Shown: one piece after another, positions 20,880 to 32,355 of the stretch
Layout of the letters: every line of letters starts with the position of its first letter
How positions within the stretch are numbered: position 1 is the stretch's first letter
From: Schizochytrium sp. TIO01
Taxonomy: Eukaryota; Sar; Bigyra; Thraustochytrida; Thraustochytriidae
Assembly (NCBI GenBank): GCA_004764695.1
Contig: SMSO01000032.1
Span: 4,339,483-4,403,482, forward strand
Length of the DNA stretch: 64,000 nt
Direction: 5' to 3'
Made by a program: the position numbers and the translations under genes
Notes under the pieces: model-generated
The model's input: the letters and a program-made list of their open reading frames with translations, nothing else
Told to the model about the DNA's origin: nothing
The model's database searches: none

Positions 20880-23753
20880 TTATGACAAGACTTCTGGGAT
20901 CTTTTTGGCTTTTGCGTTATGGTGAGAAGGGCTTTGCTTGGCACGACGAGACTTTCGAGACGAGGATTGCTTGCTAGGACTTGTTTCATCATATCCGTAT
21001 ATGGATGCTGCCTTCTGGCCAACACCTTGTTTGCCACGATTCTTACGCGATGAGGAGAGAAGCATCGTGCGCTCCTTCACACGTAAAGTAGAGTCTGGCA
21101 CAGGCAAATCAGGGCCATGGTTGTTTGTATGCCTTGGCAAAGCCTTCGCTTCACGACCCATTTGTGTCATTATACGGGGTGAAAACTGAGTTACCATATC
21201 ATATGGAAGCGTGCTCATAATCTCGCGGCACAGGGCTGCCTCAGAAGCGAAGCCATCCAAGCGCTGATTCTTAAGCTCCTGTACACGCAGCCTCAACTCT
21301 TTGCGACGTTGTGCCTTTTCATGCAAACGAGGCGGTTGATTCAGTACTCGGGCTTGCTTTGCGCGATCATGTCGACGCTTTGCACTCCAGAAGGATTTTA
21401 CTCGTTCTTGATGTTGACGCACTCGCTGAGAATGTCCATTTCCAGAGCATGCAAGAGACTTGTGCATGATAACAACGGTTTGTGCATGGCCTGCGTGAAC
21501 CTGCTTCGCCTCCCCCGTGGCGACAGTATGTAAAGCGGGCAAGGTTTGATGAAGAACATGGCTGCCTAGTCCCAGCTGGCCATTGTCATTGCTTCCCCAT
21601 ACATAAAGACAACCGTCCCAAGTTATGGCTGCCGAGTGAAACATTCCACAAGCTAATGATGCCACGCCGAGGCCAGACAAAAAGCCCACACGAGTCAGTG
21701 CCGTTCGATAGGTCGTGTCTCCCATTCCAAGCTGGCCGCATTCGTTTAATCCGCACATGTAAACCTCGCTTGTATCTGTCAGCGCTCCTAGATGAGAGTG
21801 ACCGCTGGTGACCTCCACAAACGCAGGAGGTGCGCCCGCGCAGCGGACTTCAACATCTTCAAAATAATTCAAGTGAGCATCGTCTTCTGCCTTGCGACGA
21901 CTCACACATCCGTGAATTCCCCACCCGGCTGTATACAACTTTCCCTCTCCACAAAGCACAGCAGTGTGCTGCGAACCGCATGAAATTTGAAAGGGGTCTA
22001 AGCCGTTAAAATCAGTAAGCTCTTTGGGGTGGCGAACCTCCCCAGTAAGGCCGCAACCCAACGCGCCGCAGGTAGTTTCACCCCAGCCGAATATTCTGCA
22101 CTTCACGACTCCACGGTCAGTATTTGAGGAACCTGTGCTTGCTAACACAACGGTGTGATTGTCTCCACAGGCAACCCTTTCGATAAAGAGGTGAGAAAGT
22201 GCTTCGACAACTCGAGGCACTGCGCATATTGTCTGGGACTCCAAGGGCCTTGTAGTTCTAGCACGAGCACAGCCTCCTCCCTGGGAGCTCACAGGTCTTC
22301 GCGCTGAAGGGGGGCGGCTTTGGTGCTTCTGATGCGACTGATGGGCCTTTGGCGTTGTAGGAATAGGAGAACGGCTGTGTGCACTCTTAGGGCTTGATAT
22401 TTGTTCTTGCCTCTCTGCTCCTCCGTGCTTTGTATAATTGTTAGAAGAGATATTTTGCTGGTATCCCTTGTGATTTTTATGTTGCTTGTGACCATGTATT
22501 TCGCGACAATCTGAGCAACCTGAACTCATTCCATCGCAAAGTCCAAGTTGACCTTCCTGATTGGAACCGCACATCAACAAACGCCCATCGTCTGTGATTA
22601 GTGCAGTATGTGCAATCCCGCATGCAACCTGCGTAATTTTAGACCGTAAGATACCGTCACGGTCAATGCTTCGCCAAGGGGAGAGTTCAACACGGTGCTT
22701 GAAATCTCCATGGCACAACTGACCCTCAGCACCTCTGCCTGCTGTAAATATTCGACCATCAGCAAGCACCACAGCAAAATGTGATGCTCCGCAGGCAACG
22801 GTGCAAATATTTTCCTCAGGGATCGTCGATACTTTTTTTGTGCTCCCCCCTGTGACACTACTTACAGAACTGGAGCGCGGGCGCGTCGCACTAGCATCTA
22901 ACAGTGATTGTCGCATCAACGATTCGCGGCGATCGGCAAATATATCAGGACCACGCAGTCGCTGGGGGGAAGGGTAGAGCTCCCGATGGCCATTTACTTC
23001 ACCAAACATGAATACGCAGCTGCCATCATTGTCTACTATATTCACAGGAAGAAATTCAGGATCTACAAGACATCTTCCATTCACACTTGAAAACCGCGGG
23101 TCGCCGCTGAGAGAACAATGTGTGAGGTTTGCAGTTTCCCTTATTGCTTCAACGTTATCGTCATCGACAGCCATCACTCTCACCTTCTGCGGTAGAGCCC
23201 AGTGGCCAATAGTTTTGGGGTCTGTTACATCAAATAGAAAGCGCACCACTTTCGGCGAGGCACGAACTTGTCCACTGGTATCCTCGATCTGCACCATCAC
23301 ATCTGCTTCTGGTGCATGAGATAGCCGAACTGTGTAGAAGTCACAGGCGCCGCCCTCTACAACGCGAAGACTCTGCTTGGAAAGTAGTACTTTGCGGGGT
23401 TCCTCGCGCTCGGCCTGAATACGCTCCTCTTCTTTTTGACGCAAAGACTCTTCAATTTGTTGCGATTCGACCTCGGATGCTTGAACTACTTCCCTTCGTG
23501 TTTTGCTAAATAGATGAGCCTCGAAGGCAATTGCATCGATTGTATGTACACTATTACCTGCAGAAGAGGCAACGGCAGAGACTTCAGATTCCTGATCCAA
23601 CTCTGAAGCAGCACTATTGTCATTACTAGTTGCCATCTCCGCACTTTGCAATGTGGAGCTCTCAGTGGTATTAATGGTATGGTGCGGCGATGGACTGCTG
23701 GTATTTATGACTTCTTTTGGTATATCCTCATCGTTTTGTACATGGTTCGGCAT
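20880..23753 (-). CDS. Calx-beta-like plus RCC1-repeat protein
   Basis: Single-exon protein of 957 residues, starting at the ATG at 23753. Order: Ser/Glu-rich N-terminus with a coiled charged stretch (about 98-120); a beta-sandwich segment at about 121-245 resembling Calx-beta domains (VVEGGACDFYTVRLSHAPEA, later VMAVDDDNVEA and VNIVDNDGS); linker; RCC1-type repeats from about 316 to 766 with the usual VACGxxHTxxL and WGxxxxGQLGLG signatures; and a basic Arg/Lys-rich C-terminus (about 770-957). A His/Lys/Gln/Ser-rich insert at about 408-505 splits the propeller after the second repeat. RCC1 propellers act as guanine exchange or protein-binding modules, and Calx-beta domains in Na/Ca exchangers and matrix proteins can bind calcium. 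No transmembrane or signal segment is evident, so it is probably cytoplasmic or nuclear. The actual ligand is unknown. Confidence 0.85.
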   Translation of the reverse strand: MPNHVQNDEDIPKEVINTSSPSPHHTINTTESSTLQSAEMATSNDNSAASELDQESEVSAVASSAGNSVHTIDAIAFEAHLFSKTRREVVQASEVESQQIEESLRQKEEERIQAEREEPRKVLLSKQSLRVVEGGACDFYTVRLSHAPEADVMVQIEDTSGQVRASPKVVRFLFDVTDPKTIGHWALPQKVRVMAVDDDNVEAIRETANLTHCSLSGDPRFSSVNGRCLVDPEFLPVNIVDNDGSCVFMFGEVNGHRELYPSPQRLRGPDIFADRRESLMRQSLLDASATRPRSSSVSSVTGGSTKKVSTIPEENICTVACGASHFAVVLADGRIFTAGRGAEGQLCHGDFKHRVELSPWRSIDRDGILRSKITQVACGIAHTALITDDGRLLMCGSNQEGQLGLCDGMSSGCSDCREIHGHKQHKNHKGYQQNISSNNYTKHGGAERQEQISSPKSAHSRSPIPTTPKAHQSHQKHQSRPPSARRPVSSQGGGCARARTTRPLESQTICAVPRVVEALSHLFIERVACGDNHTVVLASTGSSNTDRGVVKCRIFGWGETTCGALGCGLTGEVRHPKELTDFNGLDPFQISCGSQHTAVLCGEGKLYTAGWGIHGCVSRRKAEDDAHLNYFEDVEVRCAGAPPAFVEVTSGHSHLGALTDTSEVYMCGLNECGQLGMGDTTYRTALTRVGFLSGLGVASLACGMFHSAAITWDGCLYVWGSNDNGQLGLGSHVLHQTLPALHTVATGEAKQVHAGHAQTVVIMHKSLACSGNGHSQRVRQHQERVKSFWSAKRRHDRAKQARVLNQPPRLHEKAQRRKELRLRVQELKNQRLDGFASEAALCREIMSTLPYDMVTQFSPRIMTQMGREAKALPRHTNNHGPDLPVPDSTLRVKERTMLLSSSRKNRGKQGVGQKAASIYGYDETSPSKQSSSRKSRRAKQSPSHHNAKAKKIPEVLS

Positions 23754-26467
23754 GTTTCAATTATCGCATTGACAATGGAAGGATACACCTGGGTTTCGCT
23801 CGCACTTGGACGTTCTTTTCCCGATTCAAAAGACTGCAAGACCAACGTCTGAACTGGATATTCCAAGGCTCCTAAAGAAGCGATCTATCTTTCAACGTTT
23901 TTCGATGCTGATTCTGTTGTTTATAGCACCTGTCAGAAAGAGGCAGGGCGGGGCGGCTTGCTTAAAGACGATCTACCCGAGCTGATCTGCACTTTTTTCG
24001 AAGAGCGCGTGCTTAAGAACGCACAAACGCAGAGTAAAACAACCAAGGAAGCGGCTTAACCCTGCCAGACCTTCCCGTACTTCGTCAGATAAACGTGCAT
24101 CTGTGTGAATGCGCATAAATAAGCGAAAGCAAGAGCGTAAATGCTACAGAAACAATTCTCAGGTGATCCGTTGAGACTGCTTTTCCTCGTTTGCGCAACG
24201 CAAATATGCGCAACGCAAAATGTGCACAACCCATTTTGCATCAATCGCATTTTCTTCCTCCTTTCCATCCTTTCTTTGTGAGGTGTGCTCTAGCTCCTCG
24301 CGTTATCTCCCGCAACAGCTGCTCCAAACACATACGACCCCCACTCTCGTGGCTCCAGACAAGCCTGGTCAACTTCGGAAGTGCACGTTGGACCCCCCAC
24401 GCCTTATGTCCTTCATTTCTGCACTTCGCACGTCCTGATTCTTCATCATGATTGATGGCGGCAAAGTCGGTTTGCCCTTTGCTCTACACTGCTTACTTCT
24501 CGCTAGCTAGGTACTAGGTCTGTGCCTAGTCGCATACGCCTCCTTGCGCCTATCAACAGCGGAGTGCTATAGCTGGCTCGCTACCGAGTAGCAGTCCCTA
24601 CCAGGTTCCTACTGCGTGGATGGGTAGGTGCCACATAGGCAGGTACTAGAGTGGTTCCCGAAGGCGAGTGAGAGAGAGAATCGCGGAGAATCGTAATGCC
24701 GCCGATGGATAGCGAGCGATACACATTTTTGCGCGCCTGGTGAAAAGACCAAATTTCGACCATCGAGCGAGGCGGTAATAGACATAGATCACGAGAGGAC
24801 GGGTCGCGTCGACATGGGCGGGAGGGCGATCTTGAGCCTCGCCGCAATTGTCGTTTCGTCTCAAGGGCTCCCAAGCGGCTAGTTATACATACACGCTGCT
24901 GTTTGTTCGCTGAGGGTTTTCAGAGGCGAAGCGAAGATACCTCCTTAAATGTGCGTCTCAGGCAGTTTCTTAAGCCCTGAGATTGGGATCCGTGTTTCTC
25001 GTTTGCGAAGAATCAGGGCCAAGGGAAACCAGCGGCGATTTGACATGGATGCCGGAGAGCATATGCAAAAGCGAAATGATTGTAAAGGATGAATGCTGCT
25101 GCTTCCATGACAAGGATACACTTTCGAAGTATGGAGCAGCGTCATGAGCATCGCGGGGGAACTTGTAAACAGCGACGCGACGCGGCAAGTTAAGGTATGG
25201 AATTGCAGAAGCAATTTAGACCATGCATGCAGTGATTCAACGAAGAAGGAAATATCGAGACAACAAAATATAAATTACTTGGCAGGAAATTGTAAACATT
25301 TAAGCACGAATCATTTCACTGCTCAAGAGTGGATGGAGTGCACATATATGAGTGCGTGGAAGTGCTGCAGAATTTATTTATAACCAGGCGGCGCTCAATT
25401 GGCTGCATGCAGGTGGACCGTTGGTTCACTTTTATTTTTTATATTTCTTTCATGCGTTGAGACATCATCGTAACGTCAAAGTCGGCCGTCCTCTCGGTTT
25501 TTAGCAGAGAAATCATCAAATTCATGGTTGATTAAAGATGTGTTTGCCAGAATTCGGTGAGATCGAAAACATCCCTCTCGAGGTTCGCATCCCTGCGTTT
25601 GTGCCCGGGAAATCTCCCTCAATCGGCCTTGGTTCGAGTGAATTAGAATTGCCGTGGTAGATTTAGCGAGCTTAGAAGATGCCTCACCCTAAAAGGTAAG
25701 CAGCCGCATGGGCGTGTGAATGGATGCAATTAATTTGCAGATTTCGAGGCCTGCTCAAAACATATTCAAATGAGCATTTCATTCATGTGCCGGATTCCTT
25801 CGTAAAAATGGCAGCTGTGAATAACTCCGCGTCTTCGCCCCGGCTCCGCATCTCATTTTGTTCCAGGGTGAACACTGTAAGGAATCGCAATAAAAACGTC
25901 TCAGCGTCGTGAGTCTGCCCCGTTCATGACGCGGTGATCCCCGTTTTCCTCTTTGCTAGCACGCAGAGCTTATGCATGCATGTCTCGTGCTCATCGAATA
26001 ACAGCGATGCAGAGGCCAAGCAAGCCCAACGGGTCGTTCTACTAGTCCCTAAGAGTCTTACTTACGCCACGGCAGACTGATTCCACAATTGCTGGCCCTC
26101 CAACGGAGTGGGCAGTGACCGCGGACAATTACCCGGCCCTTGTCAAGCCCTCCACCCCATAGCTTGATCTCTCTCGTCTTCAGCCACGTCCGCTTCAATT
26201 CAAACTCCCGTTTTCAATGTCTTTGCGTGTTTGAGATAGATTCTCTCGATTTGTTGAGTTCTACAAATGGCGGCCCCCTATTGCCCCATAGCAGACTCCT
26301 ACACCGTGGTCCATCTTAGGTCAGCCTAGGCAGAACTCTAGGTGGGCACAAACGTCACTTCTGCAAAAATGAAAGAGAAAGAAAAGCGACAGACCTATGA
26401 AAAACACTAAAAGGAAAAGAGTTTGAAAAAAAAAAGGAAAGAAAGGAAAAGACAGACGAACTTTAAG

Positions 26468-26552
26468 TTGAAATAAATAAATTAATTAATTCATAAATTC
26501 ATTAATTAATTAATAAATTAATAAATTCATTAATTAATTGATTGATAAATAA
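26468..26552. repeat. AT-rich tetranucleotide array (ATTA/AATA/ATTC)
   Basis: About 85 bp of AATA, ATTA and ATTC units, almost free of G and C. Confidence 0.8.
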
Positions 26553-27772
26553 AAAGAAGGAGGGAGGAGGAGAGGAGAACCACGAGAGCAAAAGCGCGAC
26601 GTTGGAGATCTGTGCCCGCCCTCTGGCCACGGCAGCCAGGACAGTGGCGGGGGCGGAGACACCGCAGGCCTGGCCTCGCCGGCGGGTCTGCTCGGTTGAC
26701 TGAGCTCTCTCGTTAGCTACATCTGCAACTCCAACAGGTCTGGAGGCTCTTGCGTCAAAGTCTTCGTCGAATAGGCAATGCCGCCGAGGTTAACTTAGCA
26801 GCCAAGGCCTCCCGCGCTTCCTTTCCACGCAACGATACCGCTGCCGGAAAGCAAGTAGGGCGGAGCAAGACAGTGGAGCACGAGCGTCGGGCCTGCAGGG
26901 GGGTTCGCGCCAGCCAGGCGGCCTGTCGCTGCGCAGTCAGCCAGGGAGCGAGCGAGAGAATCTCAGGAAGCTCCTGTCGTTGCGGCAGAATTTGCAATGC
27001 GACGACCCTCTTTAATGTCAATCTGTAAATGGTATTTTAATGATGCGATACGTTCTATTTATTTAGTTGTTTATTTACCTTTAAAAGTTTTTATTTATCT
27101 TTGATTCTAAAAGGAAACCGTAGTATAATGTAAAAACCCTTTTCTCGTTTTCTTCTCTCTGATTTCTGAGGAATCATGCCAATCAAGAACATACTGGAAA
27201 TCTGGAGTCACGAAATCCTCGATGGACAAAGCCCAAAGACATGCGCAATTGGCCTTCAGTCCAAGTGCGAGCAGTTCCAACCCCCCTTCTCATCCTCAGA
27301 AGAAGAAGAACCAGAAGAAGCCCAAGAAATTGTCTTTGTTCGTGAATTCGTACGCTGTCGCGTTCTCCTTTGCGTTCTCTTGGCGAGAGAACAGCAGGCG
27401 TCCAGAATTCCTCTCTCGCTTGCGTCTTAAAATGGTAACTCTTACTGACCTGTATCTAAGTGCTACGCTCGGCACTCTGTCTTGAATTTGGACGCCGAAA
27501 TGCGCCTGGAATTCCAAATGGCCCGGTGAATTCCACGCAGAACCCTCGAGAAAACGGCTGCAGGCCGAAGTCCCCCGAGCCGACATGGGACAGTAAGCTG
27601 CCTTTGGGCGGAAACAGGTCTCCGGCCTCAGCTCTGCTCACGCTTCGTAATCTCCGCCGTACCCACCGCTGCCAGGTCCTGAGCACGCCTGGCGCCCTCC
27701 AAATGGGTGGACTAAACGTCAGTCAGTCCATCAGTGCCGAGAATTTGGAACAGCGATCTTCTTTTTATAAAG

Positions 27773-27898
27773 ATAATAATAATTATTATTATTATTGCCA
27801 TTCTTCTTCTTATTATTATTGTTATTATTATTGTTGTTGTTATTATTGTTGTTATTATTGTTGTTATTATTGTTGTTGTTGTTATTATTATTATTATT
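27773..27898. repeat. (ATT/GTT)n trinucleotide array
   Basis: About 125 bp of ATT and GTT units interrupted by a short TTC block. It is trinucleotide, so all three frames stay open and give poly-Asn, poly-Ile or poly-Leu readings that are not genes. Confidence 0.9.
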
Positions 27899-28287
27899 CC
27901 TTCTCTGTATAAACAACCACAACGATGCTCAAGTTTCTTCATTTCTTTACAGTATATTATTATTTCTGCCTTCGTGCATATCTATGATAGATATAAATGT
28001 CTCCACAGATACGAATAGACAGAGCAATAAGAGTCTTCTTGGGGGGCTCCATCTTTCGCACAATCACAGGCCCCGATGCACCTCGATAGAAGAGAGGCGA
28101 AGGGCCTCTTCAGGGGGACTTGAGGGCGCCCTTTGTTCTGGACGCTGCGGTGGATGAAGGCCAGGGCCCTCCCTCGAATGCCACTCGATGGTAGAGCAGC
28201 CTTTCTGCATTGATGAGCCTGTCCGCTCCCCTCTCAACGTCACTGGATTCTTTGGCATTTCTTCACCTCTCTTCTTCTTCCTCCTCT

Positions 28288-28294
28288 TCGCATT

Positions 28295-28373
<79 letters not shown>

Positions 28374-28378
28374 CTCTT
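28288..28378. repeat. (TTTC)n microsatellite, about 90 bp
   Basis: The longest pure TTTC array in the window, uninterrupted for over 20 units. A homopurine-homopyrimidine mirror repeat of this kind can adopt triplex (H-DNA) structure. Confidence 0.95.
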
Positions 28379-29231
28379 TTTTAGGAGTTCAAAGTACACA
28401 TCTGCTCATAGAAAAGGCAGAGATCACATGCAAATGCAGCAAGCAGGAGCGTTGAAGAAGACATCGTGGACGGATGGAGGGAAGCAACTTTGGCAGCAGG
28501 ACGCCCGGCAGTAGAGACTTTATGAGAGCGAGCATTTGCTCAGGTTTGCTTCGTTTTGGCTCTCCTGGACTTTCCTTTTCCTTCGAAATTCCTCCCTTCC
28601 GGAGCAGGACTCAGGAATTTGAAGCGAATTTGATCGAAGTCTTTTACCTCGATTTAACCTTTTTTCCTCCCCTTTTTTTTACAATTACAATTAATGTTCT
28701 TTTATTTAATGAGAGAAATTAGTACAGGCTCCTTATTCCTTCCTCCAATCAACTCTTCCTATTACGCGGTAAAGAGCGCCTATTCCACCTCATGTGGTAC
28801 ATCTTTTAAAACTAAATATTTCATTTAAAGCTACCGAGTGGGGACCTCTAGCAACACATAGCCAACCCTCAACACGAAGGCTGTAAGAGCCCCACACTCA
28901 TATGGCCAATATGGCGGAGGCGATACCTGCATTCAACCGAGACCCTCGGGTTGATGGAAAGCGCGCTATGCAGAGTCACTTGGAAACGATGAGACCTATG
29001 GATTAATTAATTAACCAATTGATTGCCCTAAATGGTTGCATAGGCGATCAAAGCCTGAACGCGTGAAAGGTAGACATTGCTGATGCCTTCGAAGCACAGG
29101 TGCGTGAAATGGACGACTGCATTGCAGTGGAGATGGCAGTTCGCTTCACCTTGCGAGGAGTTTTAAGATGGATAATTGAGAATGAAGTCTGAAGTCTGGG
29201 AGAGCTAAGGTACTGGTGATTTTGATTTAAT

Positions 29232-29292
29232 GGATGAATGAATGAATGAATGAATGAATGAATGAATGAATGAATGAATGAATGAATGAATG
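29232..29292. repeat. (ATGA)n microsatellite
   Basis: About fifteen consecutive ATGA units without interruption. Confidence 0.95.
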
Positions 29293-29372
29293 CCATGTCA
29301 TCCATCTTCTCAATTTTGGAGGCCTTTCGTCTCAGCTAGGTACTATCTATTCTGGTGTTGATTTGGTTGTTT

Positions 29373-29400
29373 GTTAGTTAGTTAGTTAGTTAGTTAGTTA
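29373..29400. repeat. (TTAG)n microsatellite
   Basis: Seven TTAG units, followed by TTTG/TTTA-type tetranucleotides to about 29436. Confidence 0.9.
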
Positions 29401-29546
29401 TCTGTTTATTTGTTTCTTTGTTTATTTGTTTCTTAGTTTGGCTATTTTTTATAGAACATGTGTCGATTCGTCGATAGTCTGTTTTCACTATAAAAAAACA
29501 GCCCAGAGCCGAGCGACTCCGCAGGTTGAGGACCTTCTCGTAGGGC

Positions 29547-29710
29547 CTCTGGTCTTTTTCTTTTTCTTTTCAATTTCTTTTTCTCTCTCTCTCTCTCTTT
29601 CTCTGTTCCTTTCGTCAAAGTTATTGGCGATTTCGCTCATTTACCTTTTCTCCGCTCTTTCTCTTTTTCTTCTTTCTTTTTCTTCTTTCTTTTTTTTCTT
29701 TCTTTGGCCT
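29547..29710. repeat. Long T/C-rich tract
   Basis: About 160 bp dominated by T and C, with a (CT)n core near 29584-29600, broken by short G/A-containing segments. Confidence 0.7.
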
Positions 29711-30602
29711 CCTTCACACTTTTGTGATGATGAGTTTCAATTGATCCGGGCGTCTGCTTACGCGATGTATACCTGCGCATTGAGCTGCTCATGAGTTATT
29801 TCGTGTGCTCTGCCTCCTTCTATTACATGGCATCAGATCATGTTGTTGGTTTTAGTTGAATAAGCAGTTTCCGTCATGTGCATGTGATGATTTCGCATTT
29901 CGCCGGCACCATTTTGAGATTTTGCAGTGCTTAATGCTCTGCAAACTCCTCAGATGACTACTTCAAAGTACGTTTAAGCTTGCGATGGACGGAGGCACTG
30001 TGCGTGCGATGGCAAACTGATTGGAGAGCGAGCATTTGAAGCATTTGGCACCTCCAATCCTCAATCTTGAATTGATCATTCCACTCCTCTCCATAGTCAG
30101 CCTAGGTACCTTTCAATTGAATAACTAAAATAATAATATTAGAAAATGGAAAAGAAAAAGAACAAAGTGAAGAAAAGCGCATATCTCCCTCCAAACAATT
30201 ATTTATCTGCCCTGAGGCTCGACGAGTTCCTGCCTCGCTCAAGCAAAGGTTCTCTCCACGGCCGAAGGCATTTGGGCCTTCGAGAGGCTTCAGCCATCAG
30301 CACTTAGCAAAGGTGGACGGCCCGAGAAGCATCAATCAATCAATCCATCCACTCATCAGTATCCACCCCATAGGGCGCTCCAAGAGTTTGGAGAACCAGC
30401 CTTCGATCTCATTCTGCTTCTTTATTTCGATCGACACCTCCTCTCACCACTATGTAATTCATTCGTCCGTGCCTACTGTTATCTATAGCAGGTTAGGGTA
30501 GGTGCTGTGTCATTAGACTGTATGTGTCATTTGATTCCCAAATGTTCAACCCTTTTTTAATTTAATTCTTAGGGAAGCTGAGAGGATGTGATTGGCACAT
30601 GT

Positions 30603-30663
30603 ATGAATGAGTGAATGAGTGAATGAGTGAATGAGTGAATGAGTGAATGAATGAATGAATGAA
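30603..30663. repeat. (GAATGAGT)n octanucleotide array
   Basis: Alternating GAAT and GAGT units giving an 8-bp period for about five copies, then pure GAAT units. Confidence 0.9.
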
Positions 30664-31191
30664 AGTATGTATGTCTATCTAACGCCCAAAGAGAGAGCCA
30701 GGGCATTGCCCTTTTAGTGGCAACTCTTAGCACGGCTATGATAGAATCCGCAGCGTCATGATTTCATTTCGTTTGTCCAGAGCGATATATATGTATATAT
30801 GTGTACGTCTCAACGTACGCTTTTAGAGCCACATTTGGTGGTGAAGAGGGAAAGGGTAACTAAAGAAAGGCCTGCCGTCGCAAGCTCTGCTTTCTAGTCG
30901 CTCTGCAATCCATTCTGACGCACCTAGGTGGAGGCACGTATATTAACTTCAATGTTTGATTGAAGTGATCGAAGGTAATTTTACTTAAAGTAGTTTCTTC
31001 TGCCAGCACATTTTTTTTTTTCTTTACAATTAAAACTCAATTAAAACCAAAGAATATTTTATTTTCTCTGTTTTTTCTCGAATGGAATTTCTTTTTCTCG
31101 CCATCCTTCCTAGAGGACCTCTGTGCAATGATGAATGAGTGAGTGATGAAAGTAAAGTACCTCACTAATTAAGCGCTCCATTAGGTCTAGC

Positions 31192-31444
31192 TAATGCGTG
31201 AGTAGGTAAGCAAGTAAGCAAGTAAGCAAGTAAGTAAGTAAGTAAGTAAATAAGTAAATAAGTAAATAAGTAAATAAGTAAATAAGTAAATAAGTAAATA
31301 AGTAAATAAGTAAATAGGTAAGTAAGTAAATAAGTAAATAAGTAAATAAGTAAATAAGTAAGTAAGTAAATAAGTAAATAAGTAAATAAGTAAATAAGTA
31401 AATAAGTAAATAAGTAAATAAGTAAATAAGTAAGTAAGTAAGTG
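31192..31444. repeat. (AAGT/AAAT)n array, about 250 bp
   Basis: The largest array in the window. AAGT and AAAT units mostly alternate, giving an 8-bp period, with blocks of pure AAGT at both ends and in the middle (about 31320, 31362). On the plus strand it contains many copies of GTAAGT and GTAAAT. Confidence 0.95.
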
Positions 31445-31503
31445 TAAGAAAAATGCCATCGCTCGAAAGGAGAAAAAGCGTGGCGACGCAACCTCTCTTA
31501 AGA

Positions 31504-31524
31504 CTTCTTCTTTCCTTCTTTCCT

Positions 31525-31578
<54 letters not shown>
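31504..31578. repeat. (TTTC)n microsatellite
   Basis: TTCC-containing start, then about sixteen TTTC units. Confidence 0.9.
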
Positions 31579-31584
<6 letters not shown>

Positions 31585-32355
31585 TGTTTCTCTCTGATGG
31601 TTTTCTCTTTCTGGTTTTCGCTCCCTCCGAAGAGCGGTACATCGACCACCGGCAATCACCTAGCTCCCGTTCGCAGTCGCGCAGACCCGTTTTCGCTTGC
31701 GGACTGGCGGGAAAAGAGCTCGAGGGCACCTGCGAGGATTGCAAAAGAAGAGCGAAGGAAGGACCAGCGCGAGTGGAAGAAGACGCAGTCAGGCCTGCAG
31801 ATCTACTAATTTGGTGCATCGCACGCACAAGCGAAGAGCCGAGCCGAGCTGAGCTAAGGCGAACGACACCGCCGCAGACGAGGAGAAGAGTGGCGTGGGG
31901 AGTGCCAGGAGAATAAGGGCATTGGCTGCGACTTCAGACCAGCACAATTATTCGTCTCGGTGGTGAATAAATTGCGCAGGTACTTTGGTCCTTTGGAACT
32001 TTGTGACGCAAGCGGGCCATTTTTATTCCCTCGATCTTGTCGCGTTGAGAAGCCATTGTTGCAATCGCACTTGCACATAGGGTGCCAATCTCGATTCACT
32101 GTTTGACATATTCAACGGAGTCCTCTGATTTGGTTCTCTTGAGGCAAGGGATACTTGCATTGTCTATTGACAGTGCAAAAGACTTGTCCGTGAGCAGTAA
32201 GCCTAACACCACATTTGCAAGACAGACCGCACCACCACGCTAACTGTGAAAACCTGGGAATAGACATCAATTTTTTTTGGAAAGCGTGAGGCTAGCTAGC
32301 TAGCCTCTTTAAAACTAGAAAAACGTTTCCAGCACAGGCAGATTCGTGTTCAGCA

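Larger units (their letters stand above)
23754..32355. other. 8.6-kb gene-poor, microsatellite-rich stretch
   Basis: I found no open frame resembling a protein family. Frames of about 100-210 codons between 27.4 and 31.8 kb are readings of TTTC, ATT/GTT, TGAA and AAGT arrays. Composition alternates between GC-rich (24.5-24.9, 26.6-27.0 kb) and AT-rich blocks. It is divergent space between the RCC1 gene (minus) and the ankyrin gene (plus), so it should contain both promoters, but no core promoter element could be assigned. Confidence 0.5.

Noticed and set aside
25679-25912. Possible two-exon gene: ATG at 25679, GTAAGC donor at 25696, AG at 25740, then an open frame to 25912
   Set aside because: The intron would be only 45 bp, far shorter than the six supported ones (122-368 bp). 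The product has no family resemblance, and the join is not supported by any conserved sequence.
27712-28157. Poly-Asn, poly-Ile and poly-Leu frames
   Set aside because: They are readings of the ATT/GTT trinucleotide array, open in all frames, with no flanking domain.
31187-31828. 213-codon frame rich in Tyr, Leu and Thr, and its sister frames
   Set aside because: It is a translation of the AAGT/AAAT and TTTC arrays. Tetranucleotide repeats without stops stay open in several frames.
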